From contig JAAAPI010000286.1 of assembly GCA_009908325.1 (NCBI GenBank), positions 1 to 38,505 on the forward strand: DNA of 38,505 bases. Direction: 5' to 3'. The notes below the pieces were generated by a model. It had not been told where the DNA came from and searched no databases. It worked only from the letters and a program-made list of their open reading frames with translations. This DNA is from Verrucomicrobiota bacterium. GTDB lineage: Bacteria; Verrucomicrobiota; Verrucomicrobiia; Opitutales; Coraliomargaritaceae. Below are positions 17,939 to 36,009 of the stretch, piece after piece. Numbering within the stretch: the stretch's first letter is position 1; each line of letters starts with the position of its first letter. The position numbers were made by a program, and so were the translations under genes.

Positions 17939-18895
17939 TCAATTATCATCTCCGGCCACCATGACGAGGGGTGCCAGGGCTTCGTAGGTCTTGCTGCCGA
18001 TGCCGGACACCTTTTTGAGTTCGGCTTTGCTTTGAAAAGGTTGTCGCCCGCGTTGCTCGATAATGCGGGCCGCGAGGGCGGGGCCAATACCGGGGAGCTG
18101 CTCCAGGGAGCCAGCATCCGCTTCGTTGATGTTGATCGGGCTCTCCGCTGTGACCACAGGGCCCGAGCGCATGGCCAAGCGCAGCTCCTTGAGCTCTGTG
18201 CGCTCGGCCAGGCGCTCTTCCGGCAGGGCATCCCAATCGGTGTAGGCCCAGATACCGCGCTGACCGGCAGCGGCCGATAGCTCGAGATCCTGCATGCGCT
18301 CAATCGACTCGCTTTGCGGGATCCCGCGTGGGGTTTGGCGATAGACGCCATAGGCGCGAGCCAGACCCGCTTTGACCAGTAGATCGGCTAATGAGTAGCC
18401 TTCCGCCGTTTCGATAAAAACGTAGACGCGGTTTCCGCCTCCGCGCGCATCAGCATGCGAAGTCCAGAGGGTAAAGGGGCGACTAAGTTTTTCGCGGGTA
18501 AAGGCAGTGGCGGCTTCGCCCAACTCGATGGCTTTGTCGATGGAGTCTCGCGGCGTCTCGCCATAATTGGAAATGCCGAAATAGCGCCGCTGTGCCCGCA
18601 GGCGGCGGGCCATTGTCGTATCGTGGATCGACGTTTCGATGCTGTCGACCTGATAAAGACGGGCAGTGATTTCCTGGCCCGAGGGAAGCTTTACCCGAAA
18701 GCTGTCGCCGTCGTTCCAGGCGGTATCGACGTAAGTGCAAACTTCGTACCGATAGAAGCCCGTATCGGGGTCGGGCGGCACGGCACCCTGACTGGCCCCA
18801 AAGATTTGGGAAGCCAGCAGCGTGAGCAGGCCTACCGCTCGGACGCAATGAGACGGCACCACGACGGCGCAAAGAGAAAAATTTAAGACGCCCAT
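17939..18895 (-). CDS. Secreted SNase-like nuclease fused to ComEA-type helix-hairpin-helix
   Basis: A 318-residue protein. Residues 1-40 include a hydrophobic signal-like segment ([18 protein letters not shown]). Residues ~50-220 are a staphylococcal-nuclease domain: [21 protein letters not shown] with catalytic Arg79, Asp84 and Glu87, and [10 protein letters not shown] with Arg156. Residues ~253-313 are a ComEA-like DNA-binding module with two hairpins, [13 protein letters not shown] and [12 protein letters not shown]. It would cleave DNA or RNA outside the cytoplasm while held on DNA. No Shine-Dalgarno is visible before the ATG at 18895. Not cotranscribed with a recognisable competence gene. 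Confidence 0.85.
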   Translation of the reverse strand: MGVLNFSLCAVVVPSHCVRAVGLLTLLASQIFGASQGAVPPDPDTGFYRYEVCTYVDTAWNDGDSFRVKLPSGQEITARLYQVDSIETSIHDTTMARRLRAQRRYFGISNYGETPRDSIDKAIELGEAATAFTREKLSRPFTLWTSHADARGGGNRVYVFIETAEGYSLADLLVKAGLARAYGVYRQTPRGIPQSESIERMQDLELSAAAGQRGIWAYTDWDALPEERLAERTELKELRLAMRSGPVVTAESPININEADAGSLEQLPGIGPALAARIIEQRGRQPFQSKAELKKVSGIGSKTYEALAPLVMVAGDDN

Positions 18896-19049
18896 ATTTT
18901 AAGAGCAACAACCCTGATAGGTTATCTCAGATTTGTCTCGAACTATTTTTCCATAAACCAGAAACCAGAGGCGCGGAAGGAGATCCGCGATGGCGCGAAC
19001 TGAAGGCGATTAAACCGACAAGAAAAACGTAGAATATAAATATTTCAGA

Positions 19050-19496
19050 TTATTCATTGCTCGCGAGTTCCCGAATCAAGTTAGTCACACGGGATGGATG
19101 CCCCATTTTTAAGCGCTTGGCAATCCAGGGATTTCCAGCAGTTGTCCGGGCTCGAGGCACTCGGGCGCTTTGTCGGCGCATCTCGGCGCTCAGGATCGCC
19201 CTCCTCAAGAAGTCCCAGGTGCTTCGCGTATCTTCGCATTCCCGCCACACTGTCCGGCTCACCCAGAATAGATAAAAAATCTCCTCGGCAAAACTTGTCA
19301 CGGAATTTACGAAGGAAATACTTAGGATACGCGTGAAGCTTCCAGCCGCAGCGATCCTCACCGCTTCAAATAGGCAGCGCTCAAATGCTTTGCCGGTTCC
19401 CTGATAAAGAAACAACTCCTTGCGGTAATTTCCACAGCTAAAAACTGTGGTTAACCGCTCCGGGATATTCAATCCGTTATTTTCGAGGCATCCCAC
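19050..19496 (-). pseudogene. RAYT (REP-associated Y1 transposase) remnant
   Basis: The frame reads SCGNYRKELFLYQGTGKAFE and RCLFEA, matching the N-terminal part of REP-associated tyrosine transposases (normally VNRGNYR...). It ends with NPWIAKRLKMGHPSRVTNLI, like the C-terminal helix-turn-helix of the same family. The central His-hydrophobe-His and Tyr catalytic region is deleted or frameshifted (other frames near 19160-19260 also look family-like). It is a dead copy, but it links the region to the REP-like palindromes. Confidence 0.6.
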
Positions 19497-19744
19497 GATC
19501 TCATCTTATAGTATTCGACAATATCAATATTTATACCCTACGCTCGGCCCCTTCTACCTCTCCATGCACTCGCCTTTGTTATCTTCGTTGCCTTCTGTGG
19601 AAAATACGCGGGGAGTGGTCGGCACAGAAGCGAACAAAGGAAACGAAGGAAGGGGTCTTTAAGAATCGTATTAGACGGGGCGAATACTGCTCCTTCCGCC
19701 GGATAGACCATGGAGTCGTGCGTTTCATCCGCTGGTTGGGATAC

Positions 19745-19768
19745 GGCAAGCTGGAAGCTCGCCGCTAC
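19745..19768 (-). repeat. REP-like palindrome, family A, diverged unit
   Basis: A single 24-bp unit, on the minus strand GTAGCGGCGAGCTTCCAGCT then TGCC. Against the units at 8308-8458 it differs at both arms (GGCGAGC/GCTTGCC for GACAAGC/GCTTGTC), keeping most pairing with a G-T. The rest of 19497-19791 has no gene I can support. Confidence 0.7.
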
Positions 19769-19791
19769 GGGGGTGCCTTCGAACTGCCGAT

Positions 19792-19825
19792 AAAAAAGCC
19801 CGTTCCTTGAGCGGAACGGGCTTTT
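19792..19825 (-). terminator. Intrinsic terminator of the rpoBC operon
   Basis: Thirteen-bp perfect stem AAAAGCCCGTTCC / GGAACGGGCTTTT with a 6-nt loop, ending on the minus strand in TTTTTT. It lies 26 bp after the rpoC stop. It could also work on the plus strand, more weakly. Confidence 0.9.
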
Positions 19826-19850
19826 GTAAAAATCGGCTCTTATGAACGGA

Positions 19851-24086
<4,236 letters not shown>

Positions 24087-24126
24087 GAGATAAACCTTTT
24101 TTGAAATGTTTCAGTGACCGGGCCCC

Positions 24127-27915
<3,789 letters not shown>

Positions 27916-27984
27916 AATGGATGTCCCGGTGACGGTGTTTGGTGACTGGTTTTTGAAAGGTGCTGATCGTGATCAGCGGGAAAG

Positions 27985-28037
27985 CAAAAAACAGCTAGGC
28001 GAGGCTCACCCGATTCAAGGAGAGCTCACCTAGCTGT
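27985..28037 (-). terminator. Attenuator-like hairpin between rplL and rpoB
   Basis: A 9-bp stem ACAGCTAGG / CCTAGCTGT (28037-28029 with 27999-27991) extended by GAG/CTC after one mismatch, followed on the minus strand by GTTTTTTGC. This looks like a partial intrinsic terminator 37 bp after rplL. A second perfect palindrome GCTGATC-gt-GATCAGC lies at 27962-27977. It would lower rpoBC transcription relative to ribosomal proteins. Confidence 0.6.
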
Positions 28038-28074
28038 GAAATTGGACGATTCTTGAGTATAGCAGTTTATCTGA

Positions 28075-28461
28075 TTACTTCAACTCGACTTCTGCGCCAG
28101 CGGCTTCGAGCTTTTTCTTGAGCTCTTCGGCTTCGTCTTTGGAAACGGCTTCCTTGACGGGTTTCGGCGCGCCTTCGACGAGATCCTTCGCTTCCTTCAG
28201 GCCGAGACCTGTGATCGCGCGGACTTCTTTAATTGTCGAGATTTTGTTCGAACCGGCAGCTTTGAGGATGACGTCGAATTCATCCTTTTCTTCTTCGGCA
28301 GGGGCATCGCCACCACCGCCGCCGCCACCAGCGGCGACCGCAACCGGAGCAGCAGCGCTTACGCCCCACTTCTCTTCGAGTTCTTTAACGAGATCAGCCA
28401 CTTCGAGCACAGTTTGTGCGGAAAGCCACTCGACGACTTGTTCTTTTGTGATATCAGCCAT
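28075..28461 (-). CDS. rplL: 50S ribosomal protein L7/L12
   Basis: The 128-residue stalk protein. N-terminal dimerisation helix ([17 protein letters not shown]), Ala/Gly-rich hinge with a run of seven glycines, and C-terminal factor-binding domain with [23 protein letters not shown] at 28461. The leader to rplJ is 157 bp and folds into a three-way junction. Confidence 0.97.
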   Translation of the reverse strand: MADITKEQVVEWLSAQTVLEVADLVKELEEKWGVSAAAPVAVAAGGGGGGGDAPAEEEKDEFDVILKAAGSNKISTIKEVRAITGLGLKEAKDLVEGAPKPVKEAVSKDEAEELKKKLEAAGAEVELK

Positions 28462-28480
28462 GATGATGTATCTTTCAATT

Positions 28481-28530
28481 GGTTAGCACCCCGGCGATCG
28501 GGGTATTTAAGAGGCGAATTCCTCCTAACC
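28481..28530 (-). promoter_or_regulatory. Three-way-junction RNA element upstream of rplL
   Basis: Outer stem GGTTAG / CTAACC (28481-28486 with 28525-28530) encloses two hairpins: ACCCCG-gcgat-CGGGGT at 28488-28504 and GAGG-cgaatt-CCTC at 28511-28524. The transcribed strand carries AGGAGG partly inside the stem, but about 60 nt before the rplL start. It is a candidate leader for translational control or mRNA processing; no known family is recognised. Confidence 0.5.
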
Positions 28531-28618
28531 GGATTTTTGGATTTTGGTTTGGTTTTGACCGCGCCCGCCGACCGGAACGGTGACGGGTAGCGATTAAAGG
28601 GATGGGGTGGGTGTGTAT

Positions 28619-29137
28619 TTATTCGCCGTTTTCGGCCCGCACTTTTGCTTGCAGAACATTGACGAGGTTTTGTGGAACGGCGTTCAGCACGCGAACCAGG
28701 CTCGTGCCGGGCTGGTTTAGCAAGCCGAGAAGCTGGGCGCGCAGAGATTCGAGGCCAGGCAGTTTGGCAAGGGCTTCGATCTGTGCTTTTTCGAGCAATT
28801 TGTCGTTTAACACGCCGACTTTGAGTTCGACTTTTTCTTTCTTCTTAAAGAATTCACTGATCACCTTGGCGACGCCCGAGGGATCCTCGCCACCCACGAT
28901 GATCGCGGTGGGGCCACTCAGGTGCTCTCCCATGTCGGGCATTTCCTGTGCGTTGGCAGCGACCCCGAAGATGCTGTTTTTCACAACGTGGAATTCCGCG
29001 TTGTGCTCTGCCAGAGATGCCCGCAGCTCAGCCGTCTCTTCCACGGTGATGCGCTCATAGTTGGCTAGGTAAACGTAGTCGGATTTCTTGAGGTGTTCAT
29101 TCACCTCTTCAACGAGATATTGTTTTTCTGGTCTCAT
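28619..29137 (-). CDS. rplJ: 50S ribosomal protein L10
   Basis: A 172-residue L10, base of the ribosomal stalk. N-terminal RPEKQYLVEEVNEHLKKS, VVKNSIFGVAA and SGPTAIIVGGEDP are the usual rRNA-binding blocks; the C-terminal helix (LVNVLQAKVRA) binds L12 dimers. ATG at 29137 lies only 15 bp after rplA, with GGAG just after the rplA stop. There is no room for the classical L10 leader between rplA and rplJ. Confidence 0.97.
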   Translation of the reverse strand: MRPEKQYLVEEVNEHLKKSDYVYLANYERITVEETAELRASLAEHNAEFHVVKNSIFGVAANAQEMPDMGEHLSGPTAIIVGGEDPSGVAKVISEFFKKKEKVELKVGVLNDKLLEKAQIEALAKLPGLESLRAQLLGLLNQPGTSLVRVLNAVPQNLVNVLQAKVRAENGE

Positions 29138-29152
29138 GGTATAGGTCGCTCC

Positions 29153-29857
29153 TTATGCTTTGTTGTATTCCGCTACTCCAATGGAGAGCCCGGGGCTCAT
29201 GGTGGCGCTTAAGGTCAGGCTCTTCAGGAACTTCACTCCTGAAATCTTCGGACGTGCTTCCACGAGGGCTTTAATCGCCGCCTCCGCATTTTCCGCGATT
29301 TGCTCGGGGGAAAAAGAACGCTTGCCCACGACGATGGCGACGTTGGCCGTCTTATCCATCTTGAATTCGACACGCCCGGCCTTTACCTGATTGATCCCTT
29401 CGGGAATGTCGTCCGTAACGGTGCCGGACTTCGGGTTGGGCATAAGGCCACGGGGCCCTAACACGCGAGCCACCTTGCGGACGCTCTTCATCGCGCTGGT
29501 CGTGGCGATGGCGACGTCGAAATCGATCCATCCCCCGGTTACTTTCTCGATCAGTTCATCAAGCCCGGCTTCGTCGGCCCCGGCAGCGAGGGCTTCTTCA
29601 GGATTTTCCGTGAAGACAACGACCCGCACTGTCTTACCGCTTCCGTGCGGAAGCTGCAGAGTGCCGCGAACCATTTGATCGCTCTTCCGTGGATCCGCTG
29701 AGAGGTGGGCGTAGATTTCGACGGTTTCGTCGAACTTCGCTTTTGGTAGTTTGTTGAGTAGCGCAGACGCTTCTTCGACCGAGTAAGTCTTCGTCAGATC
29801 AGCCATTTCGACTGAGGAACGATAGCGTTTGCTTCCCTTTATTTGCTGGGTAGCCAT
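29153..29857 (-). CDS. rplA: 50S ribosomal protein L1
   Basis: A 234-residue L1, the mobile stalk protein that binds 23S rRNA and in many bacteria represses its own mRNA. Family blocks KFDETVEIYAHL, GPRGLMPNPKSGTV and AEAAIKALVEARP are clear. It follows rplK after 68 bp and is close-coupled to rplJ. Confidence 0.97.
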   Translation of the reverse strand: MATQQIKGSKRYRSSVEMADLTKTYSVEEASALLNKLPKAKFDETVEIYAHLSADPRKSDQMVRGTLQLPHGSGKTVRVVVFTENPEEALAAGADEAGLDELIEKVTGGWIDFDVAIATTSAMKSVRKVARVLGPRGLMPNPKSGTVTDDIPEGINQVKAGRVEFKMDKTANVAIVVGKRSFSPEQIAENAEAAIKALVEARPKISGVKFLKSLTLSATMSPGLSIGVAEYNKA

Positions 29858-29925
29858 GATGATATCTCTATTGTGGTTGAAACCGGCATGCAGAGAGCGT
29901 GCCGTGAAATGCGGGTGGAAATCAC

Positions 29926-30351
29926 TTAGCCAACGACCTCGAGCCCCATGGAGCGCGCCGTGCCTGCGATGATGTTGAAGGCGGCGTCCTCATTTTTCGC
30001 ATTGAGGTCTGCCTTCTTGGTTTCACAAATCTCGAGGATTTGCTCGCGGGTCACCTTACCCACTTTGTCTTTGTTCGGGACGCCGGATCCCTTGGCAATA
30101 CCGGCCGCTTTTTTGAGCAGAATCGCGGCAGGCGGTGATTTCAATATGAAACTAAAAGAACGGTCCGCATAGACGGTAATCACACACGGAAGGATCATTC
30201 CGGCCTGGTCTTTTGTCTTGGCATTGAATTCCTTGCAGAACCCCATGATGTTGACGCCCTGGGCACCCAGTGCGGGACCGACCGGGGGTGCGGGATTGGC
30301 AGCGCCGGCGGGCAGTTGTAGACGAATTTGTCCTGTAATTTTCTTAGACAT
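29926..30351 (-). CDS. rplK: 50S ribosomal protein L11
   Basis: A 141-residue L11 of exactly standard length. [20 protein letters not shown] and [14 protein letters not shown] are the conserved N-terminal region with the thiopeptide-related prolines; the C-terminal rRNA-binding end [10 protein letters not shown] is present. ATG at 30351, 28 bp after nusG. Confidence 0.98.
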   Translation of the reverse strand: MSKKITGQIRLQLPAGAANPAPPVGPALGAQGVNIMGFCKEFNAKTKDQAGMILPCVITVYADRSFSFILKSPPAAILLKKAAGIAKGSGVPNKDKVGKVTREQILEICETKKADLNAKNEDAAFNIIAGTARSMGLEVVG

Positions 30352-30379
30352 GAGGATTCAATGCGGGTTGGTTGGATTT

Positions 30380-30958
30380 CTAGCTTTCTTCAGTTCTTTC
30401 GACTTGCCAGTATTCAAGTTCGACAGGCGTGTAACGCCCGAAAATCGATACGGAAACTTTCAGACGACCCCGATCCGGATCAATCTCTTCGATCTTGCCA
30501 ACCAGGTTGGCAAAGGGGCCGTCGTTGACTTTGACCATTTCGCCGAGATCGTATTCGATCTTCGGCTTTTCCTTGCCCTCGGCTTCTTCGACTTGGGTGA
30601 GAATACGATCAATTTCACTCTTTTTCAGAGGGCTTGGACGGTCCCCTCCCACGAAATTGATCACGCCCTGCGCTTCCCGGACGAAATACCAGGGCTTTTG
30701 CAGCAGCTTACCATCGTCGTCATACAGGCGCATGTTGACGAAGATATAACCGGGGTAGAATTTACGGGTTTTCGTGCTTTTTTTACCACTCTTAACTTCC
30801 GTCACGGTTTCGGTGGGCATGAGCACATCGAAGACATACTCTTCCATCTCCTCAACAGTGATGAACTTATCAAGATATTTCTTTGCCTTCTGCTCTTGGT
30901 TGGAAAGCACTTGAACGGCATACCAGCGAGGGCCTGTGACTGAAGAGGAATTCGACAT
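30380..30958 (-). CDS. nusG: Transcription termination/antitermination protein NusG
   Basis: A 192-residue NusG with an N-terminal NGN domain (RWYAVQVLSNQEQKAKKYL, FYPGYIFVNM, VINFVGG) and a C-terminal KOW domain (VNDGPFANLVGKIEEID). A short acidic-basic insert (VTEVKSGKKSTKTRKF) lies in the NGN domain, as in several phyla. An in-frame extension reaches to 31279 through secE and the tRNA, but ATG 30958 fits the family. Confidence 0.97.
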   Translation of the reverse strand: MSNSSSVTGPRWYAVQVLSNQEQKAKKYLDKFITVEEMEEYVFDVLMPTETVTEVKSGKKSTKTRKFYPGYIFVNMRLYDDDGKLLQKPWYFVREAQGVINFVGGDRPSPLKKSEIDRILTQVEEAEGKEKPKIEYDLGEMVKVNDGPFANLVGKIEEIDPDRGRLKVSVSIFGRYTPVELEYWQVERTEES

Positions 30959-31035
30959 TACGGAGTCTGGAAACGGGAAAATGGAGTGCAAACGGAGGGC
31001 ACTATGCAGCAGAAAGAAATCGGCAAATACCTTGC

Positions 31036-31239
31036 CTAACGGACCCAAGTGGTCAGCAGTTCCACTCCATTCATCAGCGAAAAGTCGATCAAAGCAATAT
31101 AGGACCCGAGAATGGCGGTCGCGATCAAGACAACAATGGTCGAATCGCGCAGCTCTCGCTTGGTCGGCCACGAGGCCTTCTTGAGCTCGGTCATCATCTC
31201 TTTGTAAAAGAGACGGATGCTGGTAAATGGATTTTTCAT
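31036..31239 (-). CDS. secE: Preprotein translocase subunit SecE
   Basis: A 67-residue single-span SecE: amphipathic LFYKEMMTELKKASWPTKRELRD followed by one membrane segment (STIVVLIATAILGSYIALID), read in two parts. The WPT block is the hallmark. ATG at 31239 is 10 bp after the 3' end of tRNA-Trp, as in many bacterial tuf-secE clusters. Confidence 0.95.
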   Translation of the reverse strand: MKNPFTSIRLFYKEMMTELKKASWPTKRELRDSTIVVLIATAILGSYIALIDFSLMNGVELLTTWVR

Positions 31240-31249
31240 GAAATATGCG

Positions 31250-31327
<78 letters not shown>

Positions 31328-31360
31328 GCGATTTGGGTTAAATTCTGCTTATAACAGTGA

Positions 31361-31389
31361 CGCCGAGGACCCATTTAGAGCCCTCGGCG
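31361..31389 (-). other. Hairpin between tuf and tRNA-Trp
   Basis: An 8-bp perfect stem CGCCGAGG / CCTCGGCG with a 13-nt loop, 29 bp after the tuf stop. No T run follows on the minus strand, so it is more likely an mRNA end-stabiliser or processing site than a terminator. Confidence 0.5.
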
Positions 31390-31418
31390 AAAACTGGAAA
31401 CTGTTTTAAAAAGATGAT

Positions 31419-32609
31419 CTATTTGATCACCTCTGCGATACGACCGGCACCGATGGTGCGTCCACCTTCGCGGATCGCGAAACGTTGACCCGCCTCCATG
31501 GCAGTTTTCTTACCGAGTTCGATCTCAACAGTAAGGTTATCGCCTGGCATGACCATCTCAACACCTTCAGGGCATTTGATGATACCGGTCACGTCGGCCG
31601 TGCCGAAGAAAAACTGCGGACGGTAGCCGTCGAAGAACGGGGTGTGGCGACCACCTTCTTCCTTGGAAAGAACATAAAGCTCAGCCTTGGCGGCGGTGTG
31701 CGGCGTGATTGAACCGGGTTTCGCGATGACCTGACCGCGCTCAATGGAGTCACGCTCAATACCACGGAGGAGAATGCCCACATTGTCACCGGCCATCCCC
31801 TGATCGAGTTGTTTGCGGAACATTTCCACACCCGTTACCGTGGTCTTTCTGGTTTCGCCCATACCGACGATTTCGATATCTTCGCCGACTTTGACAACAC
31901 CACGCTCGATACGACCGGTGGCCACTGTGCCGCGACCAGTAATCGAGAAAACGTCTTCCACCGACATAAGAAGGGGCTTGTCCGTTTCACGGGTGGGCTC
32001 GGCGATGTCAGCGTCGATCGCATTCATCAGGTTGGTGATGGCTTCGACGCCTTCGGGCTTGCCCTCGAGGGCGGCCGTAGCAGAACCACGAACGATCGTG
32101 ATATCGTCGCCGGGGAATTCGTATTTGGAAAGGAGGTCGCGGACTTCCATTTCGACGAGCTCAAGCAGCTCTTCGTCATCGAGAAGATCGACCTTATTGA
32201 GCCAAACCACGATCGTGGGCACCCCAACCTGGCGAGCCAGCAGGATGTGCTCGCGGGTTTGCGGCATGGGGCCGTCTGCGGCGGAAACAACCAGAATCGC
32301 ACCGTCCATCTGAGCGGCACCGGTGATCATGTTCTTCACAAAGTCTGCGTGGCCCGGGCAATCGACGTGGGCGTAGTGGCGGGTCTCGGTCTCATATTCA
32401 ACGTGAGCAACCGCAATCGTGACCGTCTTCGTCGCGTCACGAACTGTGCCACCCTTGGCAATATCTGCATAGGACTTAAACTGAGCCAGCCCCTTGTCGG
32501 ATTGCACCTTGAGGATAGCAGTCGTTGTCGTTGTTTTTCCGTGGTCGATGTGACCGATTGTGCCGACGTTTACGTGCGGTTTCGTTCTTTCGAATGTTTC
32601 CTTAGCCAT
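31419..32609 (-). CDS. tuf: Elongation factor Tu
   Basis: A 396-residue EF-Tu, the GTPase that brings aminoacyl-tRNA to the ribosome. P-loop [14 protein letters not shown] with catalytic His87, NKVD and SATAALEG are present. Switch I is unusual: the invariant RGITI block reads KTVTI (61-65), with Thr64 aligning to the magnesium ligand, and the preceding segment is [10 protein letters not shown]. The rest, including [15 protein letters not shown], is standard. ATG at 32609. Confidence 0.97.
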   Translation of the reverse strand: MAKETFERTKPHVNVGTIGHIDHGKTTTTTAILKVQSDKGLAQFKSYADIAKGGTVRDATKTVTIAVAHVEYETETRHYAHVDCPGHADFVKNMITGAAQMDGAILVVSAADGPMPQTREHILLARQVGVPTIVVWLNKVDLLDDEELLELVEMEVRDLLSKYEFPGDDITIVRGSATAALEGKPEGVEAITNLMNAIDADIAEPTRETDKPLLMSVEDVFSITGRGTVATGRIERGVVKVGEDIEIVGMGETRKTTVTGVEMFRKQLDQGMAGDNVGILLRGIERDSIERGQVIAKPGSITPHTAAKAELYVLSKEEGGRHTPFFDGYRPQFFFGTADVTGIIKCPEGVEMVMPGDNLTVEIELGKKTAMEAGQRFAIREGGRTIGAGRIAEVIK

Positions 32610-32663
32610 GATTGATGTTATTTAGTGTTGAGAGATTGTTTGTAGGTGTTGTTTGCTTTTTCT

Positions 32664-32742
<79 letters not shown>

Positions 32743-32819
32743 ACATCGCAATTGATGAAAATGAGTTGAAAAGAGCTGAGGACCCAAACCGTAAGGCTTG
32801 AATTTTGAGAAAGCCCGCG

Positions 32820-32848
32820 AAAATGTGCTTTGCCCTCCGACCCGTCAA
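32820..32848 (-). promoter_or_regulatory. Possible promoter for tRNA-Thr/tuf
   Basis: On the minus strand TTGACG (32848-32843), 17 bp, then CATTTT (32825-32820). The -35 is good, the -10 poor. It is the best sigma70-like candidate in the 129 bp between trhO and tRNA-Thr. Confidence 0.3.
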
Positions 32849-32871
32849 TACTTATTTCGAAAAAATCGAAG

Positions 32872-33708
32872 CTAAACCGTATACGGCTTTTTGAAAATCG
32901 CCCCACTGCGGCGGCGCTCGGCGATTCGCTCAACTTCGCCCTCCGCCATGGGCTTCGGGTTACTGGTTTCAGGGTCGATTTTCCATTTGGCCGGTTTGAG
33001 ATCGTGATCCACCGCCACCCGGTAGTCGAAGACGAAGCAATCCCCCTCCCAAAGGCTTCTTTCCTTCGGCATGGTCTCGAGGTAGCGCAGAATGCCGCCT
33101 TTCAGATGGTAGACGTTTTCGAAGCCTTTCTGCTTCAAGTAGGCCGTCGAGCGCTCGCAGCGGATGCCGCCAGTGCAATACATGGCGATCTTTTTGTCCT
33201 TTTGAGAGGCCAAATGCTCATCCACGAAACTGGCAAAGGCTGTAAAATCCTCGGTCTGCGGGTTGATGGCTCCCTTGAACCGCCCGACTTCCACCTCGTA
33301 GTCATTCCGCGTGTCGATGGTGATAACATCCGGATCGGCGATCAATTCATTCCACGCCTCCGGTTCTAGATAGGTGCCGACCGCCGCCCGCGGGTCAGCC
33401 CCTTTCTGGCGAAAGGTCACGATTTCCGGTTTCTTCTTCACCTTAAATTTCGGGAATGGGTTAAAATCAGCGTAGGAATATTTCACTTCCATCGCCGCGA
33501 AACGCGGATCCGACTTGAGCAAAGCAATGGTGCTATCCACCGCCTCGTGTGAGCCGGCGCAGGTCGAATTAATTCCCTCCGGTGCGAAGATCACCGTGCC
33601 CCGCAGCCCGACCTCCAAACCATGGTCGACCATGCGGTCTGCCCAGGCATCGCGATCAGGCAGGTCGGTGAAATGGTAAAACGCGGCGATTTTCCAAGCA
33701 TCGGACAT
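32872..33708 (-). CDS. trhO: tRNA uridine(34) hydroxylase, rhodanese-related (TrhO/YceA)
   Basis: A 278-residue protein with an N-terminal acylphosphatase-like region (FYHFTDLPD, GTVIFAPEGINST) and a rhodanese domain with VITIDTRNDYEVEVG and active Cys178 in MYCTGGIRCERS. TrhO makes 5-hydroxyuridine at the tRNA wobble position. Length is slightly short of E. coli's. It ends 129 bp upstream of tRNA-Thr, a plausible thematic neighbour only. Confidence 0.92.
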   Translation of the reverse strand: MSDAWKIAAFYHFTDLPDRDAWADRMVDHGLEVGLRGTVIFAPEGINSTCAGSHEAVDSTIALLKSDPRFAAMEVKYSYADFNPFPKFKVKKKPEIVTFRQKGADPRAAVGTYLEPEAWNELIADPDVITIDTRNDYEVEVGRFKGAINPQTEDFTAFASFVDEHLASQKDKKIAMYCTGGIRCERSTAYLKQKGFENVYHLKGGILRYLETMPKERSLWEGDCFVFDYRVAVDHDLKPAKWKIDPETSNPKPMAEGEVERIAERRRSGAIFKKPYTV

Positions 33709-33799
33709 TGCCCTGGCGGTCTACTGATTCGCACACGGAAATCAAGATGAAATGAACTGGCCGTCACCAACTCAAGCGAGTGACTTCCCTGCGATCCTC

Positions 33800-33805
33800 T
33801 ATAAT
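33800..33805 (+). promoter_or_regulatory. Possible -10 element for the helicase gene
   Basis: A perfect TATAAT 136 bp before the helicase start, in the 232-bp divergent gap with trhO. No good -35 stands at the right distance, so support is weak. Confidence 0.25.
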
Positions 33806-33940
33806 TAAGCCTTGTCATGTGGTCGCGACCTGTCAAAGCCCTCCGCCTCACTTCGGCGGTGACTTCGACAAAACAGTCTCACGCCACCACGCGCTCAAGT
33901 ATCGGTATACGTCCGTTCAACGGGCACATTTACAGCTATT

Positions 33941-35545
<1,605 letters not shown>

Positions 35546-35607
35546 GGGACGGCAAAACTTCCGACTATCGGTTTGCATTTCGGGTCAAGCTGGCTTGTAT
35601 TCCAAGC

Positions 35608-35868
35608 ATGCCTAACATCGTATTCAAAAAATCCGGCGTCACCGCTCCCTGGACAGGGGATGAGGAAAGTATCCTCGAACTCGGTGAGGCGCACGACCTC
35701 GACCTCGACTTCGGCTGCCGCATGGGCAACTGCACCGCCTGCCAGCAACCCATCGTTTCCGGTGAGGTGGAGTATCCCAACGGCCACACCGGCGAGCCCG
35801 AAGAAGGTAACGCCCTCCTCTGCTGCAGCCAGCCCAAAGGCGACGCCGACGTAGTCGTCGACGCCTAA
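35608..35868 (+). CDS. Plant-type 2Fe-2S ferredoxin
   Basis: An 86-residue ferredoxin with the cluster ligands in CRMGNCTAC and a later LLCCSQP. An upstream in-frame start at 35542 would overlap the helicase stop; [10 protein letters not shown] at 35608 is the natural start. It follows the helicase by 62 bp and may share its transcript. Partner oxidase or reductase is not evident here. Confidence 0.88.
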   Translation: MPNIVFKKSGVTAPWTGDEESILELGEAHDLDLDFGCRMGNCTACQQPIVSGEVEYPNGHTGEPEEGNALLCCSQPKGDADVVVDA

Positions 35869-35991
35869 CGCCACGTGGCGTGCTCGCTCGCCGAGCGCCC
35901 CAAGGGTTACTGGTCGAAAACTTTGCTTTCCCCTGCAAAGCTGATTTACGTGGCGTGCCAACTCACCGAGCGCCCCAGCCGTTGTTGGTCG
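35868..35991. repeat. Palindrome and imperfect 44-bp direct repeat
   Basis: A perfect 14-bp palindrome ACGCCACGTGGCGT (35868-35881) abuts the ferredoxin stop. Starting within it, a 44-bp unit (35873-35916) recurs at 35948-35991 with about ten mismatches; both contain GAGCGCCCC and end TGGTCG. The stretch lies between convergent genes. Confidence 0.65.
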
Positions 35992-36009
35992 GCGGTTCTA
36001 CCCACGCAT

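Noticed and set aside
31361-31389. Intrinsic terminator after tuf
   Set aside because: The stem is good but no T run follows on the transcribed strand, and tRNA-Trp and secE continue downstream.
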